DNA of 55,876 bases, from NCBI GenBank assembly GCA_947625915.1, contig CANQPX010000008.1:1-55876 (forward strand), in the 5' to 3' direction. Shown one piece after another: positions 33,845 to 42,397 of this stretch. The first letter of the stretch is position 1. The number at the start of each line of letters is the position of its first letter. The notes beneath the pieces were generated by a model. It did no database searches. It saw only the letters and a program-made list of their open reading frames with translations, and was not told where the DNA came from. This DNA comes from an uncultured Clostridia bacterium. Its GTDB lineage: Bacteria > Bacillota > Clostridia > Oscillospirales > Ruminococcaceae. The position numbers and the translations under genes are program-made.

Positions 33845-34215
33845 GTTCTAAACTTATTGTTTAGGACTCTTTTTCTTCTTTAATTTTCATCTGACAGTAG
33901 AACGCTCGTACTAAGATAAGCTAAACTAAAGAACCCGTAGCCATTGCGATCCCCGTTCAAGATCAACTATGTTATTTCTGCTATATTTTCAACTCCGAGC
34001 ATAGCGAGCGCGGAGAGGGTTAGGGTTGGGGAGTGTCGGGGCAAAATGACGCAAGCGTCATTTACGGGGGCAAACCGCGGGGAAGGGAAATCAAAACGCG
34101 TAGCGTTTTGATTTTTAACCCAGTGCGAGCGCCTAAGGGCGCGTTCGGGTTTCCCCTTCCCTTATGGTTGTCTTCCCCTCGCATGATAGGGCAAAAAGGG
34201 TTACAAGCAAAATAA
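33845..34215 (-). repeat. Family-2 right arm of copy iv
   Basis: Inverted partner of 30250-30545 and 33118-33212: TTCTTTAATTTTCATCTG, CGAGCGCGGAGAGGG, nested hairpins AATGACGC/GCGTCATT and ATCAAAACGC/GCGTTTTGAT, then CGGGTTTCCCCTTCCCTTAT and the A-rich end. It ends about 15 bases before the stop of the gene at 34233. Reverse-complemented, it closely matches the left arm of copy iii. Confidence 0.78.
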
Positions 34216-34232
34216 AAGATAAAAGTTACAAA

Positions 34233-35642
34233 CTACGCCCGCCGCACCGTTTCCGAGAGTGATAACCCAAGAAGAAGCCAAAAGTACGGCGCAACAGTCA
34301 CCGCACTTGCCCCGAACCACGCTTGCACACTGTATGCCGAAACTGCCGCCAGTAACGCGGGTATGTACCATTCCTCACCATTCGCGTAAAACCGCTTTAT
34401 GCTCCGTATCAGCCTGTATATGACTATGCCTATCAGCAGTATGTATACCGCTGACGCCGGCACGCCTCGCGTCGCCGCTGTGTATAGGTATTCGTTGTAA
34501 CTGCGGTCAATGCTGTCGATCATGAGCTCTTCGCTCTCCAACTGCTTCTTCGCCATGAGATCTTCCCCGATCCCGAGGATAGGCGAGTCTTTTATCATGG
34601 TAACGCTCCGCTCTCTGCCGATCTCCCAGAGCGATTTCTCGTTCACCGGCGACGGCGAACCTACTATGTATAACCTGTTGAACGCGTCCGAGTAGGCGAT
34701 GGCTTTATCCCGCAGGTATATACCCTGTGCAGCAAAAACTATCCCGAATATCGCCGCTAAGCCCAATATTACTGCGCATATACGCTTCTTGGAGGAATTG
34801 AGCAAGCCCGAGCGGTATTTTTTCCCGTTTTTGTTGAAAATTTCTATTACGAGTACCACTGCAACGTCCGCGCCTATCCCGATAAGCGGTATCACTGACG
34901 ATGTGAACAGTCCTGTTAAAAAGAAGAGCATTGCCGCTGCTCCGTATATCCGCGCGATCTTGGGGTCTTCTTCCCAGACTGCGCCCGCTATTGCGATGCC
35001 GCTGACGATGGTAAGGAAAGTTCCGTAAAAGATCGGGCTGTCAGACAAGCCGCTGGAAAGATTTACGTTCTTTAACAGCAGTATTGCGGGAAGTTTCCTG
35101 AAATCCGACGGGAAATCCCACGGGATATGCTGCATTACAGCTATGATCGCCTGCATTATCCCCGAGCATACAAGTATGAAGAATATTTTTTTTACCGTTT
35201 CACGGCTCGGCGCGCAGGTCGCAAGCAGAAATATCCCGAAATATGCTATTATCGAAAGCAAACCTTCGTATCTTCCCGTTTCGCCGAGGAGCGCGGTGTT
35301 GATGTATTCTTGGGAACTTTCCGTCAGCACGACTCTGTAATACGACGCGAACGCAAGCAGTGCCATTGCAATTGCCAAAAACGCCGCGGGGGAATTTTTC
35401 AGTTTTATATCTTTCCTCAACAGCAGAACTATGTAGAAAAGTATGCAGGAAAATCCCGCCGCGTACAAAAACGATCCCATGAAAGCGTTGGCTTTTTCCA
35501 CCGCCGTTATCACCGCTCCGCCTATGAACAGGATAACTATGCAGCCGTACAGCAAACCGTTTATCCATTTTTCAACGGTCGTTTTATTCATATTGAGTAT
35601 GAAATTTGACTTTTCCGTTGTTCCGAATATGGTCTTTGGCAT
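34233..35642 (-). CDS. O-antigen ligase/polymerase-like membrane protein
   Basis: 469 residues with about ten to twelve hydrophobic helices and a large loop after about residue 300 (LRDKAIAYSDAFNRLYIVGS...SLWEIGRERSVTMIKDSPIL), the arrangement of the Wzy/WaaL O-antigen ligase superfamily; IGRERSVTMIKDSPILGIG resembles the conserved R-x-x-x-W/M...P-x-x-G-x-G loop of that family. In Gram-positives such proteins polymerise or attach surface polysaccharide. The ATG at 35642 follows GGAGG. No sugar genes adjoin it. Confidence 0.75.
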   Translation of the reverse strand: MPKTIFGTTEKSNFILNMNKTTVEKWINGLLYGCIVILFIGGAVITAVEKANAFMGSFLYAAGFSCILFYIVLLLRKDIKLKNSPAAFLAIAMALLAFASYYRVVLTESSQEYINTALLGETGRYEGLLSIIAYFGIFLLATCAPSRETVKKIFFILVCSGIMQAIIAVMQHIPWDFPSDFRKLPAILLLKNVNLSSGLSDSPIFYGTFLTIVSGIAIAGAVWEEDPKIARIYGAAAMLFFLTGLFTSSVIPLIGIGADVAVVLVIEIFNKNGKKYRSGLLNSSKKRICAVILGLAAIFGIVFAAQGIYLRDKAIAYSDAFNRLYIVGSPSPVNEKSLWEIGRERSVTMIKDSPILGIGEDLMAKKQLESEELMIDSIDRSYNEYLYTAATRGVPASAVYILLIGIVIYRLIRSIKRFYANGEEWYIPALLAAVSAYSVQAWFGASAVTVAPYFWLLLGLSLSETVRRA

Positions 35643-35660
35643 AATATACCTCCAAAACAA

Positions 35661-35690
35661 AATTCCCCGCGCCGAAACACGGGGAAAATT
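35661..35690 (-). terminator. rny terminator
   Basis: TTCCCCG/CGGGGAA stem with a ten-base loop, embedded in AAAATTTT-rich flanks; lies between the rny stop and the ribosome site of the downstream gene. Confidence 0.75.
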
Positions 35691-35706
35691 TTTTTCCGCA
35701 AGAGAA

Positions 35707-37266
35707 TTACTTGGCGTATTCCACCGCGCGGCTCTCTCTTATAAGATTTACCTTGATCTGTCCGGGATAATCCATTTCGTTTTCTATCCTCTGCGCTATT
35801 TCACGCGCAACGATAGTCATTCTCTCGTCGTTGATCTTTTCCGGAACTACCATTATGCGGACTTCGCGTCCCGCCTGTATAGCGTAGGATCTTTCCACGC
35901 CTTCGTAAGAGGTGCATATTTCCTCCAATTTCTGGAGACGTTTGATGTAATTTTCGTAATTTTCGCTTCTTGCGCCGGGTCTTGCCGCGGAGATAGCGTC
36001 CGCCGCCTGAACGAGCGTTGCCACAACGGTTTTCGGTTCAATATCGCCGTGGTGGGCTTCTATTGCATGGATAACATCGGGATTTTCCTTATATTTTTTA
36101 CAAACGTCAACGCCTATCTGAACGTGTGAACCTTCTATCTCATAGCTGAGAGCTTTTCCGATATCGTGGAGCAGACCTGCTCTGCGGGCAAGGTTAGCGT
36201 CAACGCCCAGTTCCGAAGCCATTATCCCCGCAAGGTGTGCGACTTCTATGGAATGTTTCAGCACGTTCTGGCGGTAAGATGTACGGTAATAGAGCCGTCC
36301 TATAAGGCGGACGAGTTCGTGGTTCAGACCGTGAACGTTAGTTTCCAGAACGGCGCGTTCGCCCTCCTGTTTGATCTTATGTTCGACTTCGCGGCGGGCT
36401 TTGTCCACCATTTCTTCAATACGCGACGGGTGTATGCGTCCGTCTGCGATAAGTTTTTCCAGAGCGATCCTTGCGACTTCACGCCTTGCCTGATCGAAGC
36501 AGGAAAGTGTTATCGCTTCGGGAGTATCGTCTATTATAAGGTCAACGCCTGTAAGTGTTTCGAGAGTGCGGATATTTCTGCCCTCGCGTCCGATTATGCG
36601 TCCTTTCATCTCGTCATTGGGCAGCGGAACTACCGATACGACGGTTTCCGACACCTGATCCGCGGAGCATTTTGATATAGCAAGGGAAATAAGGTTTCTT
36701 GCCTTTTCCTCACATTCGTCCTTGAGCTGTAACTCATACTGCTGGATCTTTACTGCTTTTTCGTGGACAAGGTCATTTTCCAGCATGGAAAGCAGGTGAT
36801 CCTTAGCCTGATCCATGGTGAACTGGGAAATTTTCTCCAGTATCTCCATCTGGGATCTTTTGATCTTATCGGCTTCCTCAAGTTTTTCGTCAGCCTGTTT
36901 AAGTTTTTTCTGGAGCTGTTCTTCTTTCTTTTCGATATTGTCGCTTTTCTTGTCGAGATTTTCTTCTTTCTGCTGGATACGTCTTTCCTGACGGGACATA
37001 TCGTTTCTCCGTTCCTTTATTTCCTTTTCCAGTTCGGAACGGCTCTTATGGATCTCGTCCTTGGCTTCCACCAGAGCGATCTTCTTTTTGTTCTCGGCTT
37101 CTTTCTTGGCGTCCTCTATGATCCTTTCGGCTTCCTTTTCGGCGGAACCGATAGCGGATTCAGCCTGTTGTTTGCGGTAATTTATTCCGACTTTAAAAAG
37201 GATAAAACCGGATATGCCCGCGCCGACGACAAAAGCGATGATCCCGACTATGATTGTTGTGACCAA
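35707..37266 (-). CDS. rny: Ribonuclease Y
   Basis: Membrane-anchored endoribonuclease that starts mRNA turnover. 519 residues in the usual order: N-terminal membrane helix ([20 protein letters not shown]), a long charged coiled coil (about 30-200), a KH domain with [15 protein letters not shown], and an HD phosphodiesterase domain with [12 protein letters not shown] and, further on, HHGD. GGAGG precedes the ATG. Confidence 0.97.
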   Translation of the reverse strand: MVTTIIVGIIAFVVGAGISGFILFKVGINYRKQQAESAIGSAEKEAERIIEDAKKEAENKKKIALVEAKDEIHKSRSELEKEIKERRNDMSRQERRIQQKEENLDKKSDNIEKKEEQLQKKLKQADEKLEEADKIKRSQMEILEKISQFTMDQAKDHLLSMLENDLVHEKAVKIQQYELQLKDECEEKARNLISLAISKCSADQVSETVVSVVPLPNDEMKGRIIGREGRNIRTLETLTGVDLIIDDTPEAITLSCFDQARREVARIALEKLIADGRIHPSRIEEMVDKARREVEHKIKQEGERAVLETNVHGLNHELVRLIGRLYYRTSYRQNVLKHSIEVAHLAGIMASELGVDANLARRAGLLHDIGKALSYEIEGSHVQIGVDVCKKYKENPDVIHAIEAHHGDIEPKTVVATLVQAADAISAARPGARSENYENYIKRLQKLEEICTSYEGVERSYAIQAGREVRIMVVPEKINDERMTIVAREIAQRIENEMDYPGQIKVNLIRESRAVEYAK

Positions 37267-37700
37267 TCTGTTTACCTCCTTTATAATAATTTACTTCGGA
37301 GGCTCAAATATACGATTTTCAATTTACCCGAGCCGACAACGGGGAATAATGCGAGATATTCCGGAAAAAATACGATCATCGGCGTACAAAAGGCGGAACC
37401 GTCCCAAAAAAGCGGAACAGCCCGGATCTGCAATATCTGTTCCCGCGTGACGGGAACGGTTTATCGGTATGCCTTGATATGCACCTAATAAATAAAGAAT
37501 ATATGAAAACCTCTATTTCAGCCATAGAAGTAAGAAAAAATATTGAACGGCAATTTATCCTTACGGTTTGGAAAAACTCCAAACGCGATATTTATATATT
37601 GCATTCATTCTTTTATTTTAATATAAAACTCCTCACTTGTCAAGGAAAATTATACAATTTGACACTATTAAATAATAAAATACCCTTTTGTATGTGAAAA
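37267..37700. other. Intergenic region between rny and the thrS leader
   Basis: About 430 bases with no convincing gene. It holds a GTTCCCG/CGGGAAC hairpin at 37439-37457 without a T-run and an A+T-rich tract toward 37700. Reading frames here are short and lack ribosome sites. Confidence 0.5.
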
Positions 37701-37707
37701 AAGACGA

Positions 37708-37736
37708 TTGACAAAGGGCGAAAAAAGTGTTATATT
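37708..37736 (+). promoter_or_regulatory. Promoter of the thrS T-box leader
   Basis: TTGACA (37708-37713), 17 bases, TATATT (37731-37736). Confidence 0.8.
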
Positions 37737-37741
37737 TAATG

Positions 37742-38028
37742 TGTATCATAAAATAAAGCTTTGATAAGGAAGGCATTGTACAGGGCAAAAAGCCCGCAAA
37801 AACGGTCCTCAGAGAGTTCCCCGCACGGTGAGAGGGGAATGTTCCGAAGTATCATGCACACCGCCTTTGAGTCCGTCCAATAAACGGCGTTTTGCTCCCG
37901 TTACAGAGCAGATGAGAGATATACGAAATGTAATTTCCATGTACAAACATTACGCGCCGTATATAACTTGGGTGGAACCGCGAGTTAATTCGTCCCTTGA
38001 TAGAAATATCAGGGGACTTTTTGTTTTG
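37742..38028 (+). promoter_or_regulatory. T-box leader (threonine) with terminator
   Basis: A tRNA-sensing leader before thrS. The T-box core TGGGTGGAACCGCG is at 37969-37982; the terminator GTCCCTTGATA/TATCAGGGGAC is at 37992-38017 followed by TTTTTGTTTT. Stem I lies around 37810-37890 with AGAGAG and GGGGAATGTTCCGAAGT. An ACC triplet at 37860-37862 is a candidate threonine specifier, tentative until folded. Uncharged tRNA-Thr is expected to stabilise the antiterminator. Confidence 0.93.
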
Positions 38029-38080
38029 TAAACAAATAATAAAAATATACTAAAAGTAAAATGTAAAGGAGAAATTTTCT

Positions 38081-40027
38081 ATGCTGAAACTTACTCTTAA
38101 AGACGGCTCTGTCCGTGAGATCGAAAACCCCATGCCCGCAGCCGAGGTGGTAAAGGGCATAGGAGCGGGTCTTTACAAAGCCGCTTGCTGCGTTAAGATC
38201 GACGGCGCGGTAAAAGACCTTCGCACCGTTATCGACAAGGACTGCACCTTTGAAGTCATGACATTCGATTCCGAGGAAGGCAAAAAAACTTTCCGCCATA
38301 CCGCGTCGCATATCCTTGCACAAGCGGTAAAAAGACTCTACCCAAGCGTTAAACTTGCAATAGGTCCTGCCATCGACGACGGCTTCTATTACGATTTCGA
38401 CACAGAAAAAGCTTTCACCGCAGAGGACCTTGCCGCTCTCGAAGCGGAAATGAAAAATATCGTCAAGGAAGGCATTGACATTGAACAGTATTACCTTTCC
38501 CCGGACGAAGCAGTCTCCATGCTCCAAAAAATGGACGAACCCTACAAAGTCGAGCTTTGCGGAGAACACGCCGGCAAGGGCGAGGACATAAGCTTCTACA
38601 AGCAGGGCGATTTCACTGATCTTTGCGCGGGTCCGCACCTTATGAACACTTCCGCTGTAAAGGCATTCAAGCTTACAGCCTGCACAGGCGCTTACTGGCG
38701 CGGCGACGCCAAGGGCAAACAGCTTTCCAGAATTTACGGAACGGCTTTCCCCAAGGCGAGCGAACTTGAAGCCCACCTTGCCGCAGTGGAAGAAGCCAAG
38801 AAGCGCGATCACAACAAACTCGGACGCGAACTTGAATACTTTACTACCGTTGACTATATCGGACAGGGTCTGCCCATACTTCTCCCCAAGGGCGCAAAAG
38901 TTATCCAGATACTTCAGCGCTGGGTCGAGGATCTTGAAGATTCCAAGGGTTATGTCCGCACAAAAACGCCTTATATGGCAAAGCGGGAACTGTACAAAAT
39001 TTCCGGTCACTGGGATCACTACCTTGACGGAATGTTCATTCTCGGCGATCCCAACGATGAAACAAAGGAATGTTTCGCGCTGCGTCCTATGACCTGTCCT
39101 TTCCAGTATCAGGTTTTCCTGAACAGAGCGCGTTCATACAGGGATCTTCCCATGAGACTCGGTGAAACTTCCACGCTTTTCCGAAACGAGGACAGCGGCG
39201 AGATGCACGGACTTATCCGCGTACGTCAGTTCACGATCTCCGAAGGACACCTTATCCTCCGTCCCGAGCAGCTCGAAGAAGAGTTCCGCGGCTGTCTTGA
39301 ACTGGCAAAATATTGCCTTGACACTGTGGGACTTCTTGACAAGTGTACGTTCCGTTTTTCACAGTGGGATCCCGCGAACCCCAAGAACAAGTACGAAGGC
39401 ACTGCCGAACAGTGGGAAGAAGCTCAGGCAGTTATGAAGAAGATCCTCGATCATATCGGTCTGGAATATACTATCGGTATAGATGAAGCCGCATTTTACG
39501 GTCCGAAGCTTGACATTCAGTATAAGAACGTTTACGGCAAGGAAGACACGCTCGTTACTATCCAGATAGATATGCTGCTTGCGCAGAGATTTGGTATGGA
39601 ATACACCGATGTTGACGGAAAGAAGAAAAACCCGTATATCATTCACAGGACTTCTCTCGGCTGCTATGAAAGAACACTTGCTTATCTTATCGAAACATAT
39701 GCAGGCGCGCTGCCGCTGTGGCTCTCTCCCGAGCAAGTGCGTATACTTCCCGTTACGGACAGGGCAGCGGAATATTGTCAAACGGTCTATGAAAAGCTTA
39801 ACAAGCGTGGCATACGCTGCACCATAGATTCCCGCAAAGAGGGCGTAGGTTACAAGATCCGTCAGGCGCAGCTTGAAAAGATCCCGTATTTCTTCATTGT
39901 AGGAGACAAGGAAGCAGAGAGCGGAACGCTTTCTCTCCGTTCCCGCAAGGACGGCGACTTGGGAGCGATGCCCATGGACGACGTTCTCAACAAGATATTT
40001 GAGGAAAATGACTCAAAGGCGAAGTAA
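38081..40027 (+). CDS. thrS: Threonyl-tRNA synthetase
   Basis: 648 residues: TGS domain (1-62), editing domain with FRHTASHILAQAVKRLYP, and class II core with motif 2 in FRNEDSGEMHGLIRVRQFTI, zinc ligands (Cys in MTCPFQYQVF, later His residues) and C-terminal anticodon domain. AAAGGAG precedes the ATG. Controlled by the T-box immediately upstream. Confidence 0.97.
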   Translation: MLKLTLKDGSVREIENPMPAAEVVKGIGAGLYKAACCVKIDGAVKDLRTVIDKDCTFEVMTFDSEEGKKTFRHTASHILAQAVKRLYPSVKLAIGPAIDDGFYYDFDTEKAFTAEDLAALEAEMKNIVKEGIDIEQYYLSPDEAVSMLQKMDEPYKVELCGEHAGKGEDISFYKQGDFTDLCAGPHLMNTSAVKAFKLTACTGAYWRGDAKGKQLSRIYGTAFPKASELEAHLAAVEEAKKRDHNKLGRELEYFTTVDYIGQGLPILLPKGAKVIQILQRWVEDLEDSKGYVRTKTPYMAKRELYKISGHWDHYLDGMFILGDPNDETKECFALRPMTCPFQYQVFLNRARSYRDLPMRLGETSTLFRNEDSGEMHGLIRVRQFTISEGHLILRPEQLEEEFRGCLELAKYCLDTVGLLDKCTFRFSQWDPANPKNKYEGTAEQWEEAQAVMKKILDHIGLEYTIGIDEAAFYGPKLDIQYKNVYGKEDTLVTIQIDMLLAQRFGMEYTDVDGKKKNPYIIHRTSLGCYERTLAYLIETYAGALPLWLSPEQVRILPVTDRAAEYCQTVYEKLNKRGIRCTIDSRKEGVGYKIRQAQLEKIPYFFIVGDKEAESGTLSLRSRKDGDLGAMPMDDVLNKIFEENDSKAK

Positions 40028-40043
40028 TTTGGCGTAACAGCAT

Positions 40044-40390
40044 TAACAATTTTGCGCGCAGCGCAAAATTGAACAAAAAGTTCGCCAGCCTTTCAAGGCT
40101 GCGGGGTCGAGGGGCGGAGCCCTCGTCGCGCTCCGCAGAGCGCGAAATTCCCCATACGAAGGCGCCTCTGCAAAGGGGTGAATTGCCGCTGAAAGCGGCA
40201 AGAGGGGAACGCTCTGCAAGAGAGAGCGTTCCCCTTGGCATTAACGGTTGTTGCAATTTAAGCTTTGCCAAACAGCCCGGTGAGCTGTTTGGCAATACAG
40301 AACATTTTGTTTTTCTAAAAAATATTCTGTTGTTTGTCAAAAACTATAATTATGCTTTATCGATAAGCTGAAAACGGGGCTTTTTAAACC
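40044..40390 (-). repeat. Family-1 structured repeat, copy B
   Basis: Minus-strand copy of the alpha subtype, homologous to copies A and D over its full length, including the 5' segment CAGCTTATCGATAAAGCATA that copy A shares. Stems read TTGCCAAACAGC/GCTGTTTGGCAA, GGGGAACGCTCT/AGAGCGTTCCCC, TTGCCGCT/AGCGGCAA, CGCGCTC/GAGCGCG and GCAGCC/GGCTG. Begins 17 bases after thrS. Confidence 0.85.
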
Positions 40391-40414
40391 CCGTTTCAGT
40401 CTGTAGAAAAAATT

Positions 40415-40705
40415 ACAAAGAATAGTATAGTTTGTTGTCAAACAACTCACAGGGTTGTTTGACAAGGTAAAATTTGAAAAAATTTGTTAGTTCAAGGGGG
40501 AAGCCCTCTATCGCAGGGCTTCCCCCTCTTGCTGTCTACGACAGCAATTCACCCCCTGCGGAGCTCCTAAAGGCATTAGGGAATTTCGCCGTCTGCGGAC
40601 GGCGACCAAAGGCTCTGCCTTTGGAAACCGCCAGCGCGGCTGCGCTGGACCAGCTTTTAAATTTTGCGCTGCGCGCAAAATTGTTAAAAACTTTTTCGAT
40701 AAACA
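40415..40705 (+). repeat. Family-1 structured repeat, copy C
   Basis: Plus-strand copy of the beta subtype, head to head with copy B. Stems: TTGTCAAACAAC/GTTGTTTGACAA, AGGGGGAAGCCCT/AGGGCTTCCCCCT, TTGCTGTC/GACAGCAA, CGCCGTC/GACGGCG, AAAGG/CCTTT, CCAGCGC/GCGCTGG, CAATTTTGCGC-type end hairpin. A GCGGGCGGCA/TGCCGCCCGC hairpin with T-run follows at 40711-40745 and probably terminates the convergent wall-protein gene region. Confidence 0.85.
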
Positions 40706-40756
40706 GGAGCGGGCGGCAAATCTGCCGCCCGCTCGCTTTTTTCTCTCTCTCTTTTC

Positions 40757-41767
40757 TTAATTAAGAATATATATGTTTACTTCTCTTGCTCCCCATTCGC
40801 AGCTTTCTTCATAACTTCCCATGAAAAGATCAACAAGAATAAGACCATCCGTAAGCGCCGTTCCGGTATCCGCCGCTATCGCATATCCGTATACTGCGGA
40901 TCCGTCGGTAGTCTCAATGTAAAGCTCCGTTCCGTAAGGAATGATGTTCGGATCAACAGCTACAGTTCCGACAACCGCTTTCCTTCCGCTGGCGGTAAGA
41001 GCGCCGGGCTTTGCGGAATATGCACATGATTTGCCAGTAAGTACCTTTGAATAATCAAGCGGCACGCCGTTTTCATCAAGAACAAGATCAAGCGGCGCAT
41101 CTAACTGTGAAATGCTTATATCATCTATAGGATTATATTCCTTTGTTCCCACAACAACTACTTCGTCTACAGGCTCGGTGATATCTTTATCTATTACCGC
41201 CGATGAAACAAGTTCTCCGTCAACATAAATATTTCTGACGGTAGTTTCAACTTCGCCTTCCTCGCCGTTTACGACAGTTTCGGTGTAACCGATGGTGCGC
41301 GTATCGTCCTCGCGGTACTTTGTGGCATAGTCTATAGTCTCTACCTGCACTTCTTCAACGATATCAACGCGGTTTATAACTATCTCGGTATTTTCGTTCA
41401 GTGCTTCACCGAGACCTATATTCATAAGATCGTCTTCATGAACGGTAACATTTGCCGCGTCAAGAGCGTCTTTCACGGTGCCGCTGCACTGTACACCGAA
41501 ATTTTTTCCGTCAACGCTTATTTTAACATCATATTTTTTAAGGGGAGCAAACGTTTTGAACGCATTTCCCGTTCCCACACTGCTTACCAGTCCGGCGTCA
41601 AGCGGAACATCGTCCACAGCCAGAGCAGCACCTGCTGCCGCCGCAATAAGTACCGTACATATCATAGCTGCGCAATTTGATCCTTTGGATCTTAAACTTT
41701 TCAAAGCTTTTTTACAATTTTCTGCCGAATTTTTAAAAGTACGGCGGTCGTTGTTATTAATATCCAT
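40757..41767 (-). CDS. YabE-like wall protein: DUF348, G5 and 3D domains
   Basis: 336 residues: short cytoplasmic N-terminus, one membrane/signal helix (AAMICTVLIAAAAGAALAV, about residue 35), a DUF348 ubiquitin-like repeat (YDVKISVDGKNFGVQCSGTV), a G5-like region (EEVQVETIDYATKYREDDT...GYTETVVNG) and a C-terminal 3D domain (TASGRKAVVGTVAVDPNIIP, GYAIAADTGTA, VDLFM) with the three acidic residues of MltA/RlpA-like lytic enzymes. Likely a peptidoglycan-acting resuscitation/growth factor. Its leader carries a WalR-type box. Confidence 0.88.
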   Translation of the reverse strand: MDINNNDRRTFKNSAENCKKALKSLRSKGSNCAAMICTVLIAAAAGAALAVDDVPLDAGLVSSVGTGNAFKTFAPLKKYDVKISVDGKNFGVQCSGTVKDALDAANVTVHEDDLMNIGLGEALNENTEIVINRVDIVEEVQVETIDYATKYREDDTRTIGYTETVVNGEEGEVETTVRNIYVDGELVSSAVIDKDITEPVDEVVVVGTKEYNPIDDISISQLDAPLDLVLDENGVPLDYSKVLTGKSCAYSAKPGALTASGRKAVVGTVAVDPNIIPYGTELYIETTDGSAVYGYAIAADTGTALTDGLILVDLFMGSYEESCEWGAREVNIYILN

Positions 41768-41787
41768 AAAGACTCCTTTCGCAAATG

Positions 41788-41859
41788 GTTACAAAATAGT
41801 TACAGCTGTAACCGTTCAGCAACTTTTTAAAGTATAATTTCTTTTTTGCTGTTTGTCAA
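41788..41859 (-). promoter_or_regulatory. Promoter and WalR-type box of the 3D-domain gene
   Basis: Minus strand: TTGACA (41854-41859), 17 bases, TATACT (41831-41836). Twenty bases past the likely start is TGTAAC-N5-TGTAAC (41804 to 41788), an exact match to the WalR consensus of two TGTWAH hexamers, overlapping the 14-base palindrome GTTACAGCTGTAAC. Its downstream position would favour repression, or a second promoter. Confidence 0.65.
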
Positions 41860-42173
41860 GCTAAATTTTTACCTCGTTTTTGTATAGTTTGCACAACAAA
41901 ATTAAAAAAAATTGTAAGTTCGATAACATAATTTTCCAATTTAAAAGGATTTACAACAAAAATTTCCTTTAAAATTTATGCATTTCCGCTAAATCGAATT
42001 ACAGGTACAAGGTCAATACTCCATAAAATGGGATCTTTGCAAGTAAATTACATTTAAGGCGACAATTTCCCCGCCGATATTAACATTTTTTCAGGCAAAT
42101 TACAGCATTTATCATAAATTTTGCACGGCAAAAAGCTTATATTTTGTAGGAAATGTAAAATTTCAATAACGCG
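41860..42173. other. A+T-rich divergent intergenic region
   Basis: About 310 bases between the wall-protein promoter and the ABC operon promoter. No gene; AAAGGAAATT-like inverted segments near 41945-41975 (AAAAGGATTT and AAATTTCCTTT) are the only structure I see. Confidence 0.5.
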
Positions 42174-42202
42174 TTGACATACTTTGTTTTTCGTGATATA
42201 AT
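42174..42202 (+). promoter_or_regulatory. Promoter of the ABC exporter operon
   Basis: TTGACA (42174-42179), 17 bases, TATAAT (42197-42202): perfect consensus. Confidence 0.88.
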
Positions 42203-42234
42203 AATTTCATATTTATGGAAAGGAGGCGGAAAGT

Positions 42235-42327
42235 ATGTTCGCAAGACATCATCATAACAATATCGTTTCGGATAATTATTTTCGGAAGAACACTTTGCCT
42301 GTCCGCCTTTTCTTTTGTATAAACTGA
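42235..42327 (+). CDS. 30-residue leader peptide
   Basis: Encodes MFARHHHNNIVSDNYFRKNT then LPVRLFFCIN, with GAAAGGAGGCGGAAAGT before the ATG, a far stronger site than chance would give. It ends 24 bases before a strong terminator hairpin that itself ends just before the first ABC gene. This is the layout of ribosome-mediated attenuation, as known for BmrB, which controls the B. subtilis heterodimeric exporter BmrCD. The three His codons or the rare-looking C-terminus could be the stalling part; unknown. Confidence 0.65.
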   Translation: MFARHHHNNIVSDNYFRKNTLPVRLFFCIN

Positions 42328-42350
42328 TCGCGGGCGGATAAGCTTTTCGC

Positions 42351-42381
42351 GGGCGTTTCTTTCGGGAAACGCCCTTTTTTG
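42351..42381 (+). terminator. Attenuator terminator before the ABC genes
   Basis: GGGCGTTTC/GAAACGCCC, six-base loop, then TTTTTTGTTTTTT. The next AGGAGG ribosome site lies immediately after. A competing pairing, TCCGCC (42302-42307) inside the leader gene with GGCGGA (42333-42338), lies upstream. Confidence 0.8.
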
Positions 42382-42397
42382 TTTTTTAGGAGGTCTT

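Larger units (their letters stand above)
33218..33850. repeat. Nested inverted-repeat cassette enclosing a type I TA locus
   Basis: Left arm 33228-33385 (CCCGAACAAATTTTTATCTT... to TATTGACA) and right arm 33700-33840 are close inverted copies over about 140-160 bases; e.g. GGTATGTCAATAGTTTTGAA on the left answers TTCAAAACTATTGACATAAC on the right. The left arm has a short extra insert around 33283-33310. Between them lie the two convergent transcripts. The cassette replaces the centre of a family-2 palindrome (GAGTTCTAAAC... on both sides). Confidence 0.8.

Noticed and set aside
37479-37697. 72-codon plus-strand frame before the thrS leader
   Set aside because: No ribosome site, A+T-rich, no similarity I recognise.
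38009-39019. 336-codon minus-strand frame opposite thrS
   Set aside because: Shadow of thrS; Cys/Phe-rich, no ribosome site.
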